Below, piece after piece: positions 46,333 through 58,910 of a DNA stretch of 64,000 bases. Source of the stretch: Pseudorasbora parva (Eukaryota; Chordata; Actinopteri; Cypriniformes; Gobionidae); contig NC_090182.1 in the NCBI RefSeq assembly GCF_024679245.1, positions 29,715,547 to 29,779,546 on the forward strand, in the 5' to 3' direction. The position numbers and the translations under genes were made by a program. How positions within the stretch are numbered: position 1 is the stretch's first letter; every line of letters begins with the position of its first letter. The notes under the pieces were generated by a model that was given only the letters and a program-made list of their open reading frames with translations, made no database searches and was not told where the DNA came from.

Positions 46333-47935
46333 AGGGTTAGTTCACCCAAAAATGAAATTGATGTCATTAATGACTCACCCTAATGTCGTTCCACACCAGA
46401 CCTCCGTTCATCTTCGGAACACAGTTTAAGATATTTTATATTTAGTCCGAGATATTCTGTCTCTCCATAGAAAACATATGCACACTGTCCCTGTACCTTT
46501 GCAGAAGGACCAGAATTATCAAAGTAGTCCATATGTGACATCTGGGGGTTAGTTAAAGGGGGGTGAAATGCTGTTTCATGCATACTGAGCTTTTTACACT
46601 GTTAAAGACTTGGATTCCCATCCTAAACATAGTCAAAGTTTCAAAAACTAATGTTGGACGTTTGATAGAGTATTTCTGTGTCAAAAATACTCCTTCCGGT
46701 TTCTCACAAGTTTCGGAGAGTTTTTTTCGAGTATGGGTCTACTTGACGTTAATAGATCGGAAGGTCCTTGTATGGGCCGTACGGGCTCTTCTCCCGGTAG
46801 GGTGCGCGCGCGCGTCACTAGCGCGAGAGAGGAAATGCACGCTAAACAGTAAACTGCTCTCAGCTGCAGATCCAGTCGTCCGTGAACACTAATGTCGGTT
46901 ATAGTCCGCGCCTCGCTCCACTTCATTCCTCCACTTTGACATTAAGCGACTTCAACGCTTCAGCACAGCATTCCGGGAAGGCAGCGCTGCATTTGAACTG
47001 ATTTGAACGCAGAAATGCTTCAGTCGCATCGCAAAGTGGATCTCCACACTCCAAGAAGTGTGTTTTTGACGGAGCCGTCCCAGCGATAAAGGTTCGGTCC
47101 TGCTTTGGAAGCAGCCGGTAAGTAAAACTGCTTCAAATGTCTGTGCTGTGCTTATCGTCGCGTGAGTAAACATCAGTAAATGACACGATCGCGTGCTTCG
47201 TCATTCAAATGCACTAACGGACTTCATTGCTGTTCTATGTAACTTATAACGTTACACTGCTCTGACGTGCAAAACCGTTTTGCTACTAAGGTTCGGTCGC
47301 ATACAATAGTCCATAAACCGAATCATGTCATGTTAACAGGCCTCTAAATACAGTACATACCACAGAGACGGACGTCCTGCTGTTGCTGTTTCTATTTCAG
47401 CCACCGAATTAGATTCTGGATCATTAGCTGAGATAGCGATGGGTTTCTCCACGCTTGAGGACATCACCGCTTTGCGCATTTGTCATTCTTTAGCTCCACC
47501 CACACGATACGCCTCCAGGCGCTCGTTTTTTTCCGGAAAGACACGGTACAGCCCATATTTCTTTTACAAATATAATAAAACTAAAGACTTTTCAGAGATA
47601 TGAAGGATGCAATACTACTCTATAGGTACTCAAGATTGACATGAGATTGACTGAAACTGAGTGTTTCACCCCCCCTTTAAAATCTCTTGAAGCATCGAAA
47701 ATACATTTTGGTCCAAAAATAACAAAAAATACGACTTAATTCAGCATTGTCTTCTCGTCGGAGTTTGTTTTCCATCCTCAAACAAAGATTCAAACAGTTA
47801 TGAATAAGCGTATTGATTCATGATTAGGATCGCGTGTCAAACTGCTGATATCATGTGACATTGGCGATCTGAATCATGAATCAATACAAATCAATAGTAT
47901 TAGTTTTTGTTATTTTCATAATTTTTTAATTTCAC
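46333..47935. repeat. palindromic TTAA MITE, third copy, interrupted and truncated
   Basis: It starts after TTAA (46329-46332) with agggttagttcacccaaaaa. The text matches the copy at 28.9 kb until 46552, where another element interrupts, and resumes at 47681 (aatctcttgaagcat). The right half is incomplete; no right terminus was found. Confidence 0.8.
46557..47676. mobile_element. non-autonomous TTAA element with AGGGGGGTGAAA termini, nested
   Basis: TTAA lies directly outside both ends (46553-46556, 47677-47680). The ends aggggggtgaaatgctg and, inverted, agggggggtgaaacactcag match. The site of insertion is identifiable because the host MITE is intact at 29.1 kb (gttagttaa next to aatctctt-type text). 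The interior is about 1.1 kb, GC-richer at 46780-47150, without a transposase. Confidence 0.85.
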
Positions 47936-48096
47936 AATTTTTTATTTATCATCAAATTTAAACACGCTCTCTCTGGATCTCCCAGCTCTGTCTAGAGGTT
48001 ATCTGTGTCAAAACACACGTCACACACGCAACACTGTGAAGGCTTCATCAGGACACCATTCTTGCAAAGAGAAGAGCAATTAGACAACATTTTTAA

Positions 48097-49054
48097 AGGG
48101 ATCCCCTGGTGTTGAGACTTGTATGGCTTAATATAACATAAATGATGTCTCTTACTGAAATATGTAGTAGAAAACCCATGCAAGATCTACGTTATTTAAA
48201 AAAATCGATTTTATATTTGGACCATGGGCGGCATCATTTTGTTTGCGTTCTAGGTTGATGAAGTAGAATGTTTGCACTCGGCAATCAGCTGGCGTTACCC
48301 GTAGCTATTTTTACCACAACGGTAAAAATTGGTTTGTGCATTTAAGTTTGAGCACAAGCTCAGTGAATTAACCTCAATCTTTAAACTTTCATTTTTAAGA
48401 CACAAATAACATTCCCGACTTTTGTTCACTAATACAACTTGAAGGAGTGAATGAAAACGATCGAGTGCGTGAAGTCGGACAGCTGTTTGTAAATCGACTG
48501 TACACTCGTTATTGCGGTGCAACGTGAGACTGAATGAGAGCACTCGAACATGTCCACTGGTGTCGGACAACACTACAAATGGCCGTCCCTTCAAATGATG
48601 CCCTATTTCAGGGTATAGGGGGTTAATTTCAGATTCAGCCCCTGTCGTGGAGACTGAGCAGCCCAACATCTCGATTGAGACAGAGCAGTCTGTCAGGTGT
48701 GTGAGCCCGCCCGCCGATCTGTTTGTGACTTGTGTAGGTGAGTTTGTGTGCACATATATGTTTGAGTGTGTTTTAAGTAAAATTACAAAGCAATTATTTG
48801 GTTTTGTTTAACTCTAAAACAATTTTCGAGTTGCGTTGTGGTAAAAATAGCTACGGTAACGCCAGCTGATTGAGGAGTGCAACCATTCTACGTCATCAAC
48901 CTAGAACGCAAACAAAATGGTGCCGCCCATGGTCCAAATATAAAATCGATTTTTTAAATAACGTAGATCTTTCATGGGTTTTCTAATACATATTTCAGTA
49001 AGAGACATTGTTTATGTTATATTAAGCCATTCAAGTCTCAACCAGGGGATCCCT
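48097..49054. repeat. TTAA element with AGGGATCCC termini and ~250-bp inverted arms
   Basis: TTAA flanks both sides (48093-48096, 49055-49058). agggatcccctggt is mirrored by accaggggatccct. The arms continue through aaatcgattttatatttgga, ccatgggcggc, and ccagctgattg-type text. The centre (48340-48820) is unique, with one 152-codon minus-strand frame that has no recognisable domain. Confidence 0.88.
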
Positions 49055-49159
49055 TTAAAAAGTAGAGGGACTCTTTTGGTTTTCAACTGTGATAACTAAT
49101 GTGCTCCCTTACATAATCAGACACTATTCCTATTATAGTATTTTTCATGATGAATTATA

Positions 49160-49500
49160 ATAACACCACTTGGTTTGCTGGTCTGTTGGGTTGGATTGCT
49201 TTCACACCTTAAGTGAATTGCCCCAGAGTTTGTTTGCAATTGGACCCGAGACCACCTCTTTCAGGTGTGTGTGTGGAAATAACTGTCATCAGAGATCAGA
49301 GACCATTCCTTTATACAGATTCTCTCCAGATCTTTCAGATTCACAGCTCCATGTTGGTGCTTCTTGTCTTCAGTTCACCCCACTCATTTTCTATAGGGTT
49401 CAGGTCAGTTGACTGGGATAGTCATAGACGCTTAATTTTTGAGCTTGACACATTTTTGTGTTGGTTTAGGTTTTTGTTTTGGATCATTTTCCTGATGTAA
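49160..49500 (-). pseudogene. decayed Tc1-like transposase C-terminal fragment
   Basis: On the minus strand the text LSQSTDLNPIENEWGELKTR corresponds to the Tc1 block normally containing the last catalytic acidic residue (SPDLNPIENLW-like), followed by decayed matches with several stops. No terminal repeats were found. Confidence 0.65.
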
Positions 49501-49554
49501 GATCCAGCCATGGCCAATTATATGATTTCAGAGGTGGTCAGGTTTAGATTTTTT

Positions 49555-51965
49555 ACCTGCTGGTATTTCATGTATCTGAACCAAAACCTCCAGCAAAAAA
49601 ATAAAAAAATAAAAATAGCCACACAACATTTAAGATCCAGTAGTAGTATTAACCATGGGCATGGGGTACTTTTTATCCCTGTTTGTGCCAAACCATCAAC
49701 TTTCATGCATCCAATAGGGAAATGTTCTCTCATCTATTGGATAAACTTCAAAAGTTACAGAAACAATATAATAATGCTTATTTTATTTTGGGAGGAGATT
49801 TTAATGAATGTATGGATGATCACCTGGATAGATACCCCCCTAGACTCGATAGCAGGATGAATAATTATTTAATTTTTTCCTTTGCGCTGATCTCTCCCTC
49901 ACTGAGGTATGGCGGTTCTTTAATCCTTCTACCAAAGATTTTACCTGGTCCAAAAGGAGTTTATCTCTTAGATCTAGGATTTACTTTTTTTCTAATTTCG
50001 TTTTCTCTCCTTAACCATGTCAAATATACTTCTCACATCACTGCCCCCTCATCAGATCATAAATTAGTTGAAATAAAATAGAGCGATATCAATGATAACC
50101 CGAGACTGAGGGGCTACTGGAAACTTAATAATGCCTTATTAAAAGACAAAAAGTTTAATGACAGTATCATTAATCTAAACCGAGATTTATTTACTGGATT
50201 AAATGGAGATTATAAAAAAAATTGGGAGTTCTTTAAATACAAAGCTAGATATGCAGTGAAAAGAAGTAAGGAACTTAAAAGTATTAAACATAAAAATGAC
50301 TCAGACTTTATTAATAGACTTAATGTATTACTAGCTAAAGATTAGATTACAGAGGAAGAGCATTTGGAAATAAAAAAATTTAATCTGGCCATTGACAGAG
50401 CTTATTTAGAGTTGGCTAAAGGTGCATATATAAGGTCTCGGGCCAAATGGCTCGAGGAGGTTGAGAAGAATTCTAGTTATTTTTTTGCCATGGAAAAAAG
50501 AAATGGCCAGAGGAAAGCTCTTTCAGCACTTAACATTGATGGAGTTATCTCTAAAGACCCCCCAAAAATATCAGAATTTGTTACCAAATTTTATAGCAAT
50601 CTTTATACCTCTAAATTTGACACTAACCTCTGTGAAAATTTTATTGATATAATTAAACACCATATTACAGTTATTGATCGTAATTATAGTCAAATTTGTG
50701 ATGCTGATTTGTCAGTAGATGAAATTAAGAAAGCTTTGCAATCAGTGAAAAAAGGTAAACCCCCCAGTATTGACGGGCTTTCAGTAGAATTTTATCTCCA
50801 CTTTTGGGAGAGTATTAAACTGCCTTTATTTCATATGTACAAGGAATGTATCAGTCAGGGAGATATGAAACAGGGAGTTATCTCCCTTATACCCAAGCCA
50901 AGCAAGGACCCTTAATTAATCGACAATTGGCGGCCTATTACTTTATTAACATTAGATTTTAAAATACTAGCTTCTGTTTATGTTAAAAGATTAAGTACTG
51001 AGTTAGATCACTTCGTACTTTAGAGTTATTCGGATTTGGTAAGTCATTTAGAGATACTGTAACAATTATTTATAGAGGTATTAACAGCTCAGTGATCGTT
51101 AACTTTAAGACATCCAAAAGGTTCGATATCTATCGTGGAGTCAGACAGAGCTATCTGATTTCTCCTTTTTTATTTCTTTTAGTCACAAAACTGCTTTATC
51201 TAAAGATTAACCAAAATGAAAAGTATAAAGGAATTTCTATATTTGATGGGGAATTTAGAATTGCACAGCTAGCCGCATTATTCTTAGAAGATAAAATACT
51301 TTTATACTCTGAATTTGATAGAACAATTTTCATGTGCCTAAAACTGTCCCAAAATGTGAAATTATTGCAATTCATGATATAGATGAGACATCATTGGAAG
51401 ATATCTCAGTTAAAAGTACTGTAAAATAGGCATTAATATCACCAAAAACCCAATTAATAGACATCAGTAAAATGTTTCTGATAAAATGATAAAAAGCAAA
51501 AGAATCTTTAACATTTGGCTTCAGAGAGATCTTTCTTTATACGGTAGAATCCTTTTATCTAAAGTAGGGCTCTCCCGCTTTGTATATCCTGCTCTCTCTC
51601 TGTTTATCAATTATAAAGCTATAAAATAAATTAACAAAATATTTTTGGATTTCATTTGGAAAAATAAGCCTCACAAATTAAAAAGAGAAGTACTCTCCAA
51701 CTCCAGGAGGGAAGGTGGCCATGACTTTTTGCCAGGCAAGTTACCCCTTTCCTTATCTAATTTTCATCAACAATGCCTTCTCTCATGGAAATTGTGTTTT
51801 GTCCATAGCTTTTCCCAGCACAAAGTTATCCTTTGGAACAACGCTGATAAAACTGTTAGAAATAAGTCCCTTTCCCCCCCTAGATTGTTTAATAATAACT
51901 TTAATTGCATTCTATCTATTTTTGATGACTTTGGTAATATTCTAAATTATAAGCAATTGCATGCA
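49555..51965 (+). pseudogene. L1/Tx1-like LINE ORF2 relic
   Basis: The endonuclease part reads YFILGGDFNECMDDHLDR and later SSDHKLVEIK. The linker has KWLEEVEKNSSYFFAMEKRN. The RT part has LQSVKKGKPPSIDGLSVEFY, MKQGVISLIPKPSKDP, then after breaks RPITLLTLDFKILASVYVKR and RGVRQSYLISPFLFLLVT. The catalytic DD box is lost (AQLAALFLED). A downstream block (DFIWKNKPHKLKREVLSN) continues to about 51965. Multiple stops and shifts make it dead. It fits L1-group (Tx1-like) fish LINEs, unlike the two at 14-18 kb. Confidence 0.82.
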
Positions 51966-52383
51966 TCAAGCTGCGTCTGAATCTAATGTTAGCTTCACTT
52001 CTGATGTCTCCTGAGATACCTTCATCTGACCGATTTTTGAAGGCAGCGTACATGTGTCCTTCGCTGCCTTTGATATCCCACAATCCTGTGCTTTCCATTC
52101 AGTGACAGTTGAGCTGGAAAAAAAAGATGGCGTCCAGAAGTTGCATTTGCGGGACAGATTTTACCAACATATTACACTTCTGATGTCATTTCTAGCGAGA
52201 AATCACTACTGTAGTAATTAAATATGTTTTTAATTCTCACCAAAGCGCTATCTATTTTGCTGTAGATTATTTAACTGTTACACTGCCTTAGAAGTCTGTC
52301 TGAAATTAGTTTTGTGAGGTGCCATCGTGCACAAAACGCTAGGCAACGAGTTAGCTGCGGTTTTCGGACGCAGTCTCAGCGAC
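51966..52383. repeat. MITE with GCTGCGTC-type termini, about 420 bp
   Basis: The left end agctgcgtctgaatc and the right end (inverse: gctgagactgcgtccgaaaa) are related inverted repeats. It abuts the LINE relic. Confidence 0.5.
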
Positions 52384-53015
52384 AACTTCACTCATAGAAG
52401 ACATCAATCTCAGCTGCCAATCATGACGTCACACACACGTTTTTATAGCATCAAATAACTAACTAAAACTAAACTTATTTACAAAAACGAACACTTGAAA
52501 TGAAATCATTGTGATGATAACTGCCAACAATGACATAAACTAACTTTGGGGGGAAAATATTTGAAGTGTAATTTGATTGCTTAGTTTGCCTCGTGTCCAT
52601 TAGAAAACACGGAGGTGCAGATACTGGGACCGGTCACCTGGGGGCGATCGAGGCGCGGAGGCTTTAGTTTCTGAGAGCGGTTATAGTTACACTATAATTG
52701 CCGAAAGTTATGCTGTAAATTCACTTTAATTATGCAGTACTATCCGGGCCGTAATCTAAAGCATTACCGATTCTTCCTACGCTTTTGTTTTGTGCCTGCG
52801 CTAACTATGAGTGAAAAGTCACTTCATCATTGTGTATTAGTGGAATAAATGTGAATTGCACTTATTTAGTCATCAAATTATATATTTACACTCTTACACA
52901 ACTTGGGTCATAAGTGACCCTAACATTTTTTCAAAAAGGAATGACCGAGCACCCTGTTATAATTTTATATTTTTGTATTGTTTATAATCAATTGATTGAG
53001 AAATACTAAGAACTG
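52384..53015. other. intergenic DNA, nothing recognised
   Basis: No gene or clear element. Composition is ordinary with a GC-richer patch at 52610-52670. Confidence 0.4.
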
Positions 53016-53249
53016 TTAAAGGTGCCCTAGAATGAAAAAGTTTATTAACCATGGCATAGTTGAATAACAAGAGTTCAGTACATGGACATCAGATACAATG
53101 AGTCTCAAACATTATTATTTTCTACTTCATGAAAAACACCACGGAAAAACAGGCGATTCGCGACATAACGCCTTTAGAGATGCAATCGCTGGGGATCATT
53201 AATATGTACGCCCCCAACATTTGTATACGGCAGCACGTGTCATGCGGGG

Positions 53250-54319
53250 CAGGGCCGGCGTTTGCTATAGGCGAGCTAGGCGGTCGCCTAGGGCGACAAT
53301 TGTGTTAGGGGCGCGAGCGCGCTATAGTGCCGCGCATTATTAAGCATTGAATCGGAACAAGCGAAATACAACATAATGTTCATTAAACATAATCATCATA
53401 GGGCGCCCCCTCAGCCACACGTTTAATTACTTATCAACCTGATTATTGGATTGAATTGATGGTGATTATTGATTATTAGTTCAGGCGTTAGGTCAGGCCA
53501 GTGCTCATCTTGCGCGTTCATCAAAAATGAGGCGCCTAAACCCGCGGATGCACAGGGACGGAAAAAGAGAAAAAAAGAAAGGAAGAAAATTGAAAGAAAG
53601 CCCAGTATAGAGGTTAGTCTTATCTCAGCCAATAAGTTTTCAAACAAAATAAAATTACTTAGTATCAATCTTATCAACTAATATTTATTTTATAAATATT
53701 ATTAATATTGTCACTAAGCTATCACTTGCTAGTTTTCTACATAATTACTATACGTATCGCAAACATAACTTCACTGACAATAATCTACAATAACCTACAT
53801 GGATGTCATTTAAATATCAAAAGTCCAGTTGGTTATGAATATGGATAACGTATGCATGTTATTTATGAAAAGTACAAACGCTCTCTACGTGGGCATCGGA
53901 AGGAAATAAATACGGCCTCTCGTTTTTAAGATGCCATATTATTTACATTAAACACAAATATGCTGTGTTCACCTAATTCTGTACAGTGGCTGTAGTGTAG
54001 TGGTAAGACGCACGGCATCAAGATTTGATGCAGATCGATCAGAGGTTCGATCCTGCCTTTTGCCACACTCGCTCTATTCCCTTTTCCCATCAAATATCAA
54101 ATTGGAAAGGCATATATTTTTAATTAAAAGTGAGAAAATGTTTGAAAAGTGGAAATAAAGCGTCGAACGTGTTTAATAATAAGTGCTTCTCGGTTAGGGG
54201 TAGGCCTAGGAAAACAGACATGCTGAATTAGAATAGAGACGATAAAAGTGAGTGGAGAGGGGTGGGGGGCGCAAAACTCCATCTCGCCTAGGGCAACCAA
54301 AGAGCTAGAGCCGGCCCTG
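53250..54319 (+). mobile_element. hAT-type element, 1070 bp, with tRNA-like segment
   Basis: The ends cagggccggc / gccggccctg are inverted, and the exact 8-bp duplication atgcgggg flanks it (53242-53249, 54320-54327). A short lysine/arginine-rich frame near 53527-53613 may be a transposase or ZMYM-like relic. At 53985-54060 a tRNA-like stretch has A-box-like tggctgtagtgtagtggtaa and B-box-like aggttcgatcc. The 3' half matches 42236-42651. Confidence 0.88.
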
Positions 54320-54336
54320 ATGCGGGGATAGTGAAA

Positions 54337-54591
54337 ATGGCAGATCATGGAAACCGATGTTATGTTCCAGGCTGTGCAGGGGACGTGGGGACTTTTCATA
54401 CCTTTCCCAATGAAAACAAAAATGTCGACAGGCATGTTTATCTATAACCGGATACCGCAACAATTTAATAAAAAGTTGTTTGTTTGCTCGGCCCATTTCA
54501 CTACAGGCAGTTTTTCTAACCTGAACAATAGCAGGCTTCACTCAGCATCTGATACTGGAGAAGAGGCAATTCAAACTATATCCCGCGAGCA
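54337..54591 (+). pseudogene. THAP zinc-finger exon relic
   Basis: The frame begins MADHGNRCYVPGCAGDVGTF HTFP split as in C2CH THAP fingers (Cys-x4-Cys, then FHTFP), and after a frame change continues KKLFVCSAHFTTGSFSNLNN, giving the paired Cys and His. A splice-donor-like GTAAGT follows at 54592. An in-frame stop appears after about 36 residues, so no complete finger is made. THAP fingers bind DNA and sit at the N-terminus of Kolobok/P-type transposases. Confidence 0.72.
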
Positions 54592-55589
54592 GTAAGTAGT
54601 GATTTTATCCACTTATTGACAATTTCTGATTAAACTGAAAGTTTCTTAGTTAGTAGTATGACAAATGTCAAAGTTAATGTTATTTCCTGCCAGTGTTGTC
54701 ATACAAATCTACAAAATACAACTGTAGATACATAGGGCGGATTTTTTTGTCAGATAGAATTATAATTTAGCCTTTGTAGGCTATTTTCATCAACAACACA
54801 CTGTAACTATAAGGAGCAAAACTATAGTATTGCCTTAAGATCGATCCTTCTAGCTAATTTCATCTTCACCACTTAAGTTGAAATGGTAGTAATTTGACAA
54901 GGCATTGTCAATTTTTTATATATTTTTAAAAAAACCTGTAGGCTACTGCACTGTACAAACAACATATTAGTGCGCTAACGTTACCTAGTTCGCTGTTTAG
55001 AGTTTGTGATTCAAAGTGAAGAAGCTATCATTGTAAAATCAAACAGTGATGCATTGCAGTGATTAAAATGTTTTTAAAATGCTAAAAACAAAGTTGTGAC
55101 TGCTGACGATATGAGTTAATGTGTTAAGTTAATGTCATATGCTAGTTCACATGTAGGCTGAATTTATAGTACTGACGTTACGTTTTGTAGGTCTTACTGA
55201 AAATAAAGACTAAACTTACCACTCAAAAGCATCCATTTCAAAACAATAGTTGTTCCTCAAAATCTTTATCTTCGTCAGAAACAGGATCAAACATAAGGTT
55301 GGATGCATAATCTCTCCATGATTGACAGTATATGGTAGATGTGTTTCTATCACTGAACTGAGCCGCAGTGAAACAGCCATTTAGAGCCGAACTCTATATT
55401 AATATTCATGACCCTTCCAAATGAGACAAAAACAGAGCATTACATCATAGAGACAATTTCTGGGGTTGTAAATTGACTTTTAAAACTGTATCTGAACAAT
55501 TTTAACCCTTAAATAAGTCACATACCCTATATGTAGATATCAGAGAACAATTTAAAATATTGTTTTAACTCATCCTAGGGCACCTGTAA

Positions 55590-56744
55590 GAATGCTTACT
55601 GAGGTGAGTCCCCAGTTGAAATGTTTTTTTTGTTATGTCTGAATCAGAATGAATTAACTGATATAGGCTATATTTTCAGTAGCGAGGCTACATCCCTTAT
55701 TTAACTGATGTCAAATTGCACGGTGTAATTTAAGATAAATTAAGGTTTTGATGCAAGAAATCATTTTAAATCATTCTAAAACATGAAAAAAAAATTGGAA
55801 ATAGTCTACTAAAATTACTAAAATGTAAATTGCAACCAGTGAACTGAGGTGAACTGCTTCTCAACAACCACCCACATTGTGCAATTCTGTAATTTTCTCT
55901 ATAGAGAAAATCCCCATTTCAATATAGGCCTAATTCTGTAACTAACACTGTCTTTGCAATTGCATGGCAATGACTTTTGCCTGGGTAAGCACGCCATAAT
56001 CATATACATTTAATTTGCCTTTTTATTGTCCACCATGTGTTGGCCGCATTCAGGATTGTCGTACCCAACCAAAGCTCTTGAAACAGGCACTAATCAGCGC
56101 TAAACAAATGTAAACACTCATGTCTAAATGGCCAGGAAAATCAGGCATGGCGGTAAACCACTCAAGCTGCTTTTTCTAGAATCCTGTGACATTTTTCGAG
56201 GAGTCTAGAAGCATACAAGTCAAGGTTGTTCATCCCGTTTATTATGAGTGCCTGAACTAATTAGGTAAACACTGTGCTCTCAATAAATCTGTAGTTAATC
56301 TTTCTTTATCCACATGAAAGACTGATTCGATTAAATATCAAAGGGTTAGACCAAACTAGAGAGGACACAGGAAAATCATTCCCAGAAGGACGAAGAGGTA
56401 TTTTTGGAGAGGTGTTTACGCAGAACATGCGCTCCAAGATCAAAGAGCTCAGGTGCTGTATTTCATTCATTAATCGACTGACATTCAAATTACCATCGCT
56501 TTTACCCAAGAGATCATGTCTCAAAGGCTTATGCTATCTGCATTCATCTCTAGCATGCATTTCCTCCCAACACTTTCAGGAAATGTTTTTGAATTATTTA
56601 GTTAAATAGTGCTGTCTACATTGACACTATAATCATGATAACGTATATTGTTTGAGAAGGATGCTGTAGTGTTCTGATCATATAATGAATGGAAGTCATG
56701 GTTAACCTTCTTCAAGTCATTTACAATTGTATTGAGATCTGAGG
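55590..56744. other. intergenic DNA, nothing recognised
   Basis: No coding motif or complete repeat was seen. Confidence 0.4.
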
Positions 56745-57440
56745 AATTTGGAGGCACCTCAACACCTCAAACGCGTTTTTGTGTTCCTCAAACCATTCCT
56801 AAATTTTTGCTTTGTGGCAGAGCACATTATCCTCCTGAAAGAGGCCACAGCGAGCAGGGAATACCGTTTTCATGAAAGAGTGTACATGGTGTGCAACAAT
56901 GCTTTGGTAGGTGGTAAGTGTCAAGGTTTCCCAGCAGAACATTGCCCAAAGCATCACACAGTCTCCGCCGGCTTGCCTTCTTCCCATAGTGCATCCTGGT
57001 GCCATGTGTTCCTCAGGTAAGCGACACGCACCACACGGCCATCCACGTGATGTAAAAGAAAACATGATTCATCAGACTAGGCCATCTTCTTCCAATGCTC
57101 CATGGTTCAGTTCTGATGCTCACATGCCCACTGTTGGCACTTTCGGTGGTGGACAGGGGTCAGCGTGGGCACCCTGACTGGTCTGCATGTATGCGGCCGC
57201 ACAGACAACAAACGTTAGATGCACTGTGTATATTCTGACACCATTCTATCAGAACCAGCATTAAGCAATTATGAGCTACCGTAGTTTATCGGTTTGATCG
57301 GACCACACAGGCCAGCCGTTACTCCCCACGTGCATCAACGAGCCTTTGCCACCCATGACCCTGTCGCCAGTTCACCACTGTTCCTTGATAGATACTGATA
57401 GATAATATTATGCCTGATCAGTGTATATAATACTCTAACT
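56745..57440 (-). pseudogene. decayed Tc1-like transposon copy (minus strand)
   Basis: The minus-strand text includes MTKVFPARCGLFQEDN-like reading with FQEDNVLCHKAKI, matching the FQQDNAPCH-type second catalytic Asp block of Tc1 transposases, plus an upstream FTSRGWPCGACRLPEEHMAP segment. The right terminus resembles a Tc1 end (tattatgcctgatcagtgta near 57408). The left end is missing. Confidence 0.7.
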
Positions 57441-57689
57441 TGGTTCTCCAGTACTGCTTTTGCCCAAGGGTAATTTTATGTATGAGCTGCTGTGTAATAC
57501 TTCTCATTTGTCAGTTATTAAATATAAATATATACATACTCTTTAATCTCAACTAGAGTTATTAAATATTATTAATATACTGCCTGTCCGGCCTATTTGG
57601 ATTTAAAAAGATGCTTAAGATCCAATGATTGGATCATTATTGCTTTAATTATTGTGTTTCTAGCATGTTATATGTTTGGCAACAGTTCT

Positions 57690-57985
57690 TCCAACCCTAA
57701 TTGATGGAGCGTGTAGCTTGTCATTTCCATGTAAGAAGACACATAATGGCCATATTCCAGGATGACAATGTCAAGATGCATCAGGTTCAAATTGTGAAAG
57801 CATGAAGAATCATTTTCACACATGAATTGGCACCTCTGAGTCCAGACTCCAGACCTTACATTTATTGAATGTGCTGGAGTAGACTTACCCATTGCATTGT
57901 CAATACAAGATCTTCACCAAAAAAATGATGCACCTCTTGATTGAAATAACATTGCAAAATGTATTTTCATCAAGAGTTGCATACA
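57690..57985 (+). pseudogene. another decayed Tc1-like transposase fragment (plus strand)
   Basis: From 57744 it reads MAIFQDDNVKMHQVQIVKA, the second catalytic Asp block, then after stops LAPLSPDSRPYIY (decayed SPDLNPIE block) and IQDLHQK-like text. It is unrelated in detail to the copy just upstream. No terminal repeats were identified. Confidence 0.65.
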
Positions 57986-57989
57986 TTTT

Positions 57990-58650
57990 TGGTCAAGATC
58001 GTCTCACACATGCCATCAAATAGGATAATATGCTAGAAACATAATAATTACGGAAATGATCCAGTCACAGATGGTTAAGTCTTTACCTATTTAAATCCAA
58101 ACACTGCTTTAAAAAATGTTTTTCAGCTTATAAGATTTAGGTAATGTAACAACACCGATCTCAACATAACAGTGTTAGTGTTTTTCTCAGTCGCTTTGGT
58201 ACATTTCTCGAATCAAACTCACAATTTGCAAAACAGTAAGTGCATTTCTCAAAACAATTTGTACAAATAGCAAAACATAATGGATAACCTGCGAAAGCCA
58301 CTCTCTTACTCAAAATTCTTAGTTCATCTCTCAAAATTAAATATCTGTGTCAATAAACATGTCAGTGCCATCAGAATGACAAGTCCTTGTGTCATTGTGT
58401 ACGGATAAGACAGTCAAATTGTTTAGTCATGTTGTCAATATAACAGTCTACTCTGGAGGGATGTTCTGATGGAAACTACGGCTAAAGTTTTGATGACAAT
58501 TATTGTCAATTGTAAGTTACATCTTAGTGTATGTGTGAGTGTAATTGCAAGAGAATGGAAAAGATTCAAATTTACACTCTTACTGTTTGTACTGTATTTT
58601 ATTGACAGAACATGTCATTGAGATACAGAAATGAAAAGACAGCACTGAAT
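57990..58650. other. intergenic DNA, possible interspersed repeat
   Basis: 58170-58340 has repeated 'aaa-ctc-tcaaa' phrases (tttctcaaaacaatttgtac-like), and 59200-59350 has partly mirrored text (tgagaaatg, tgagaaaaactgt). This hints at the two arms of an old palindromic element around the microsatellites at 58.7 kb. Confidence 0.35.
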
Positions 58651-58653
58651 AGG

Positions 58654-58909
<256 letters not shown>

Positions 58910-58910
<1 letters not shown>

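Larger units (their letters stand above)
53020..55585 (+). mobile_element. THAP-encoding TTAA element (Kolobok-like), non-functional
   Basis: The left end aggtgccctagaatga follows TTAA (53016-53019); the right end, inverted, is aggtgccctaggatga, next to gtaa (a decayed TTAA). Inside is a THAP-domain exon (54337-54591); THAP domains occur in Kolobok and P-type transposases, and TTAA targets are typical of Kolobok. A hAT element (53250-54319) is inserted just upstream of the THAP start. The rest of the transposase is missing. Confidence 0.75.

Noticed and set aside
48295..48753. 152-residue minus-strand ORF inside the agggatccc element
   Set aside because: No recognisable domain, and it spans both an arm and the centre of a TTAA element, so it is probably fortuitous.
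53986..54060. Functional tRNA gene
   Set aside because: A-box and B-box-like text is present, but no complete cloverleaf could be drawn, and the segment recurs within a transposon family.
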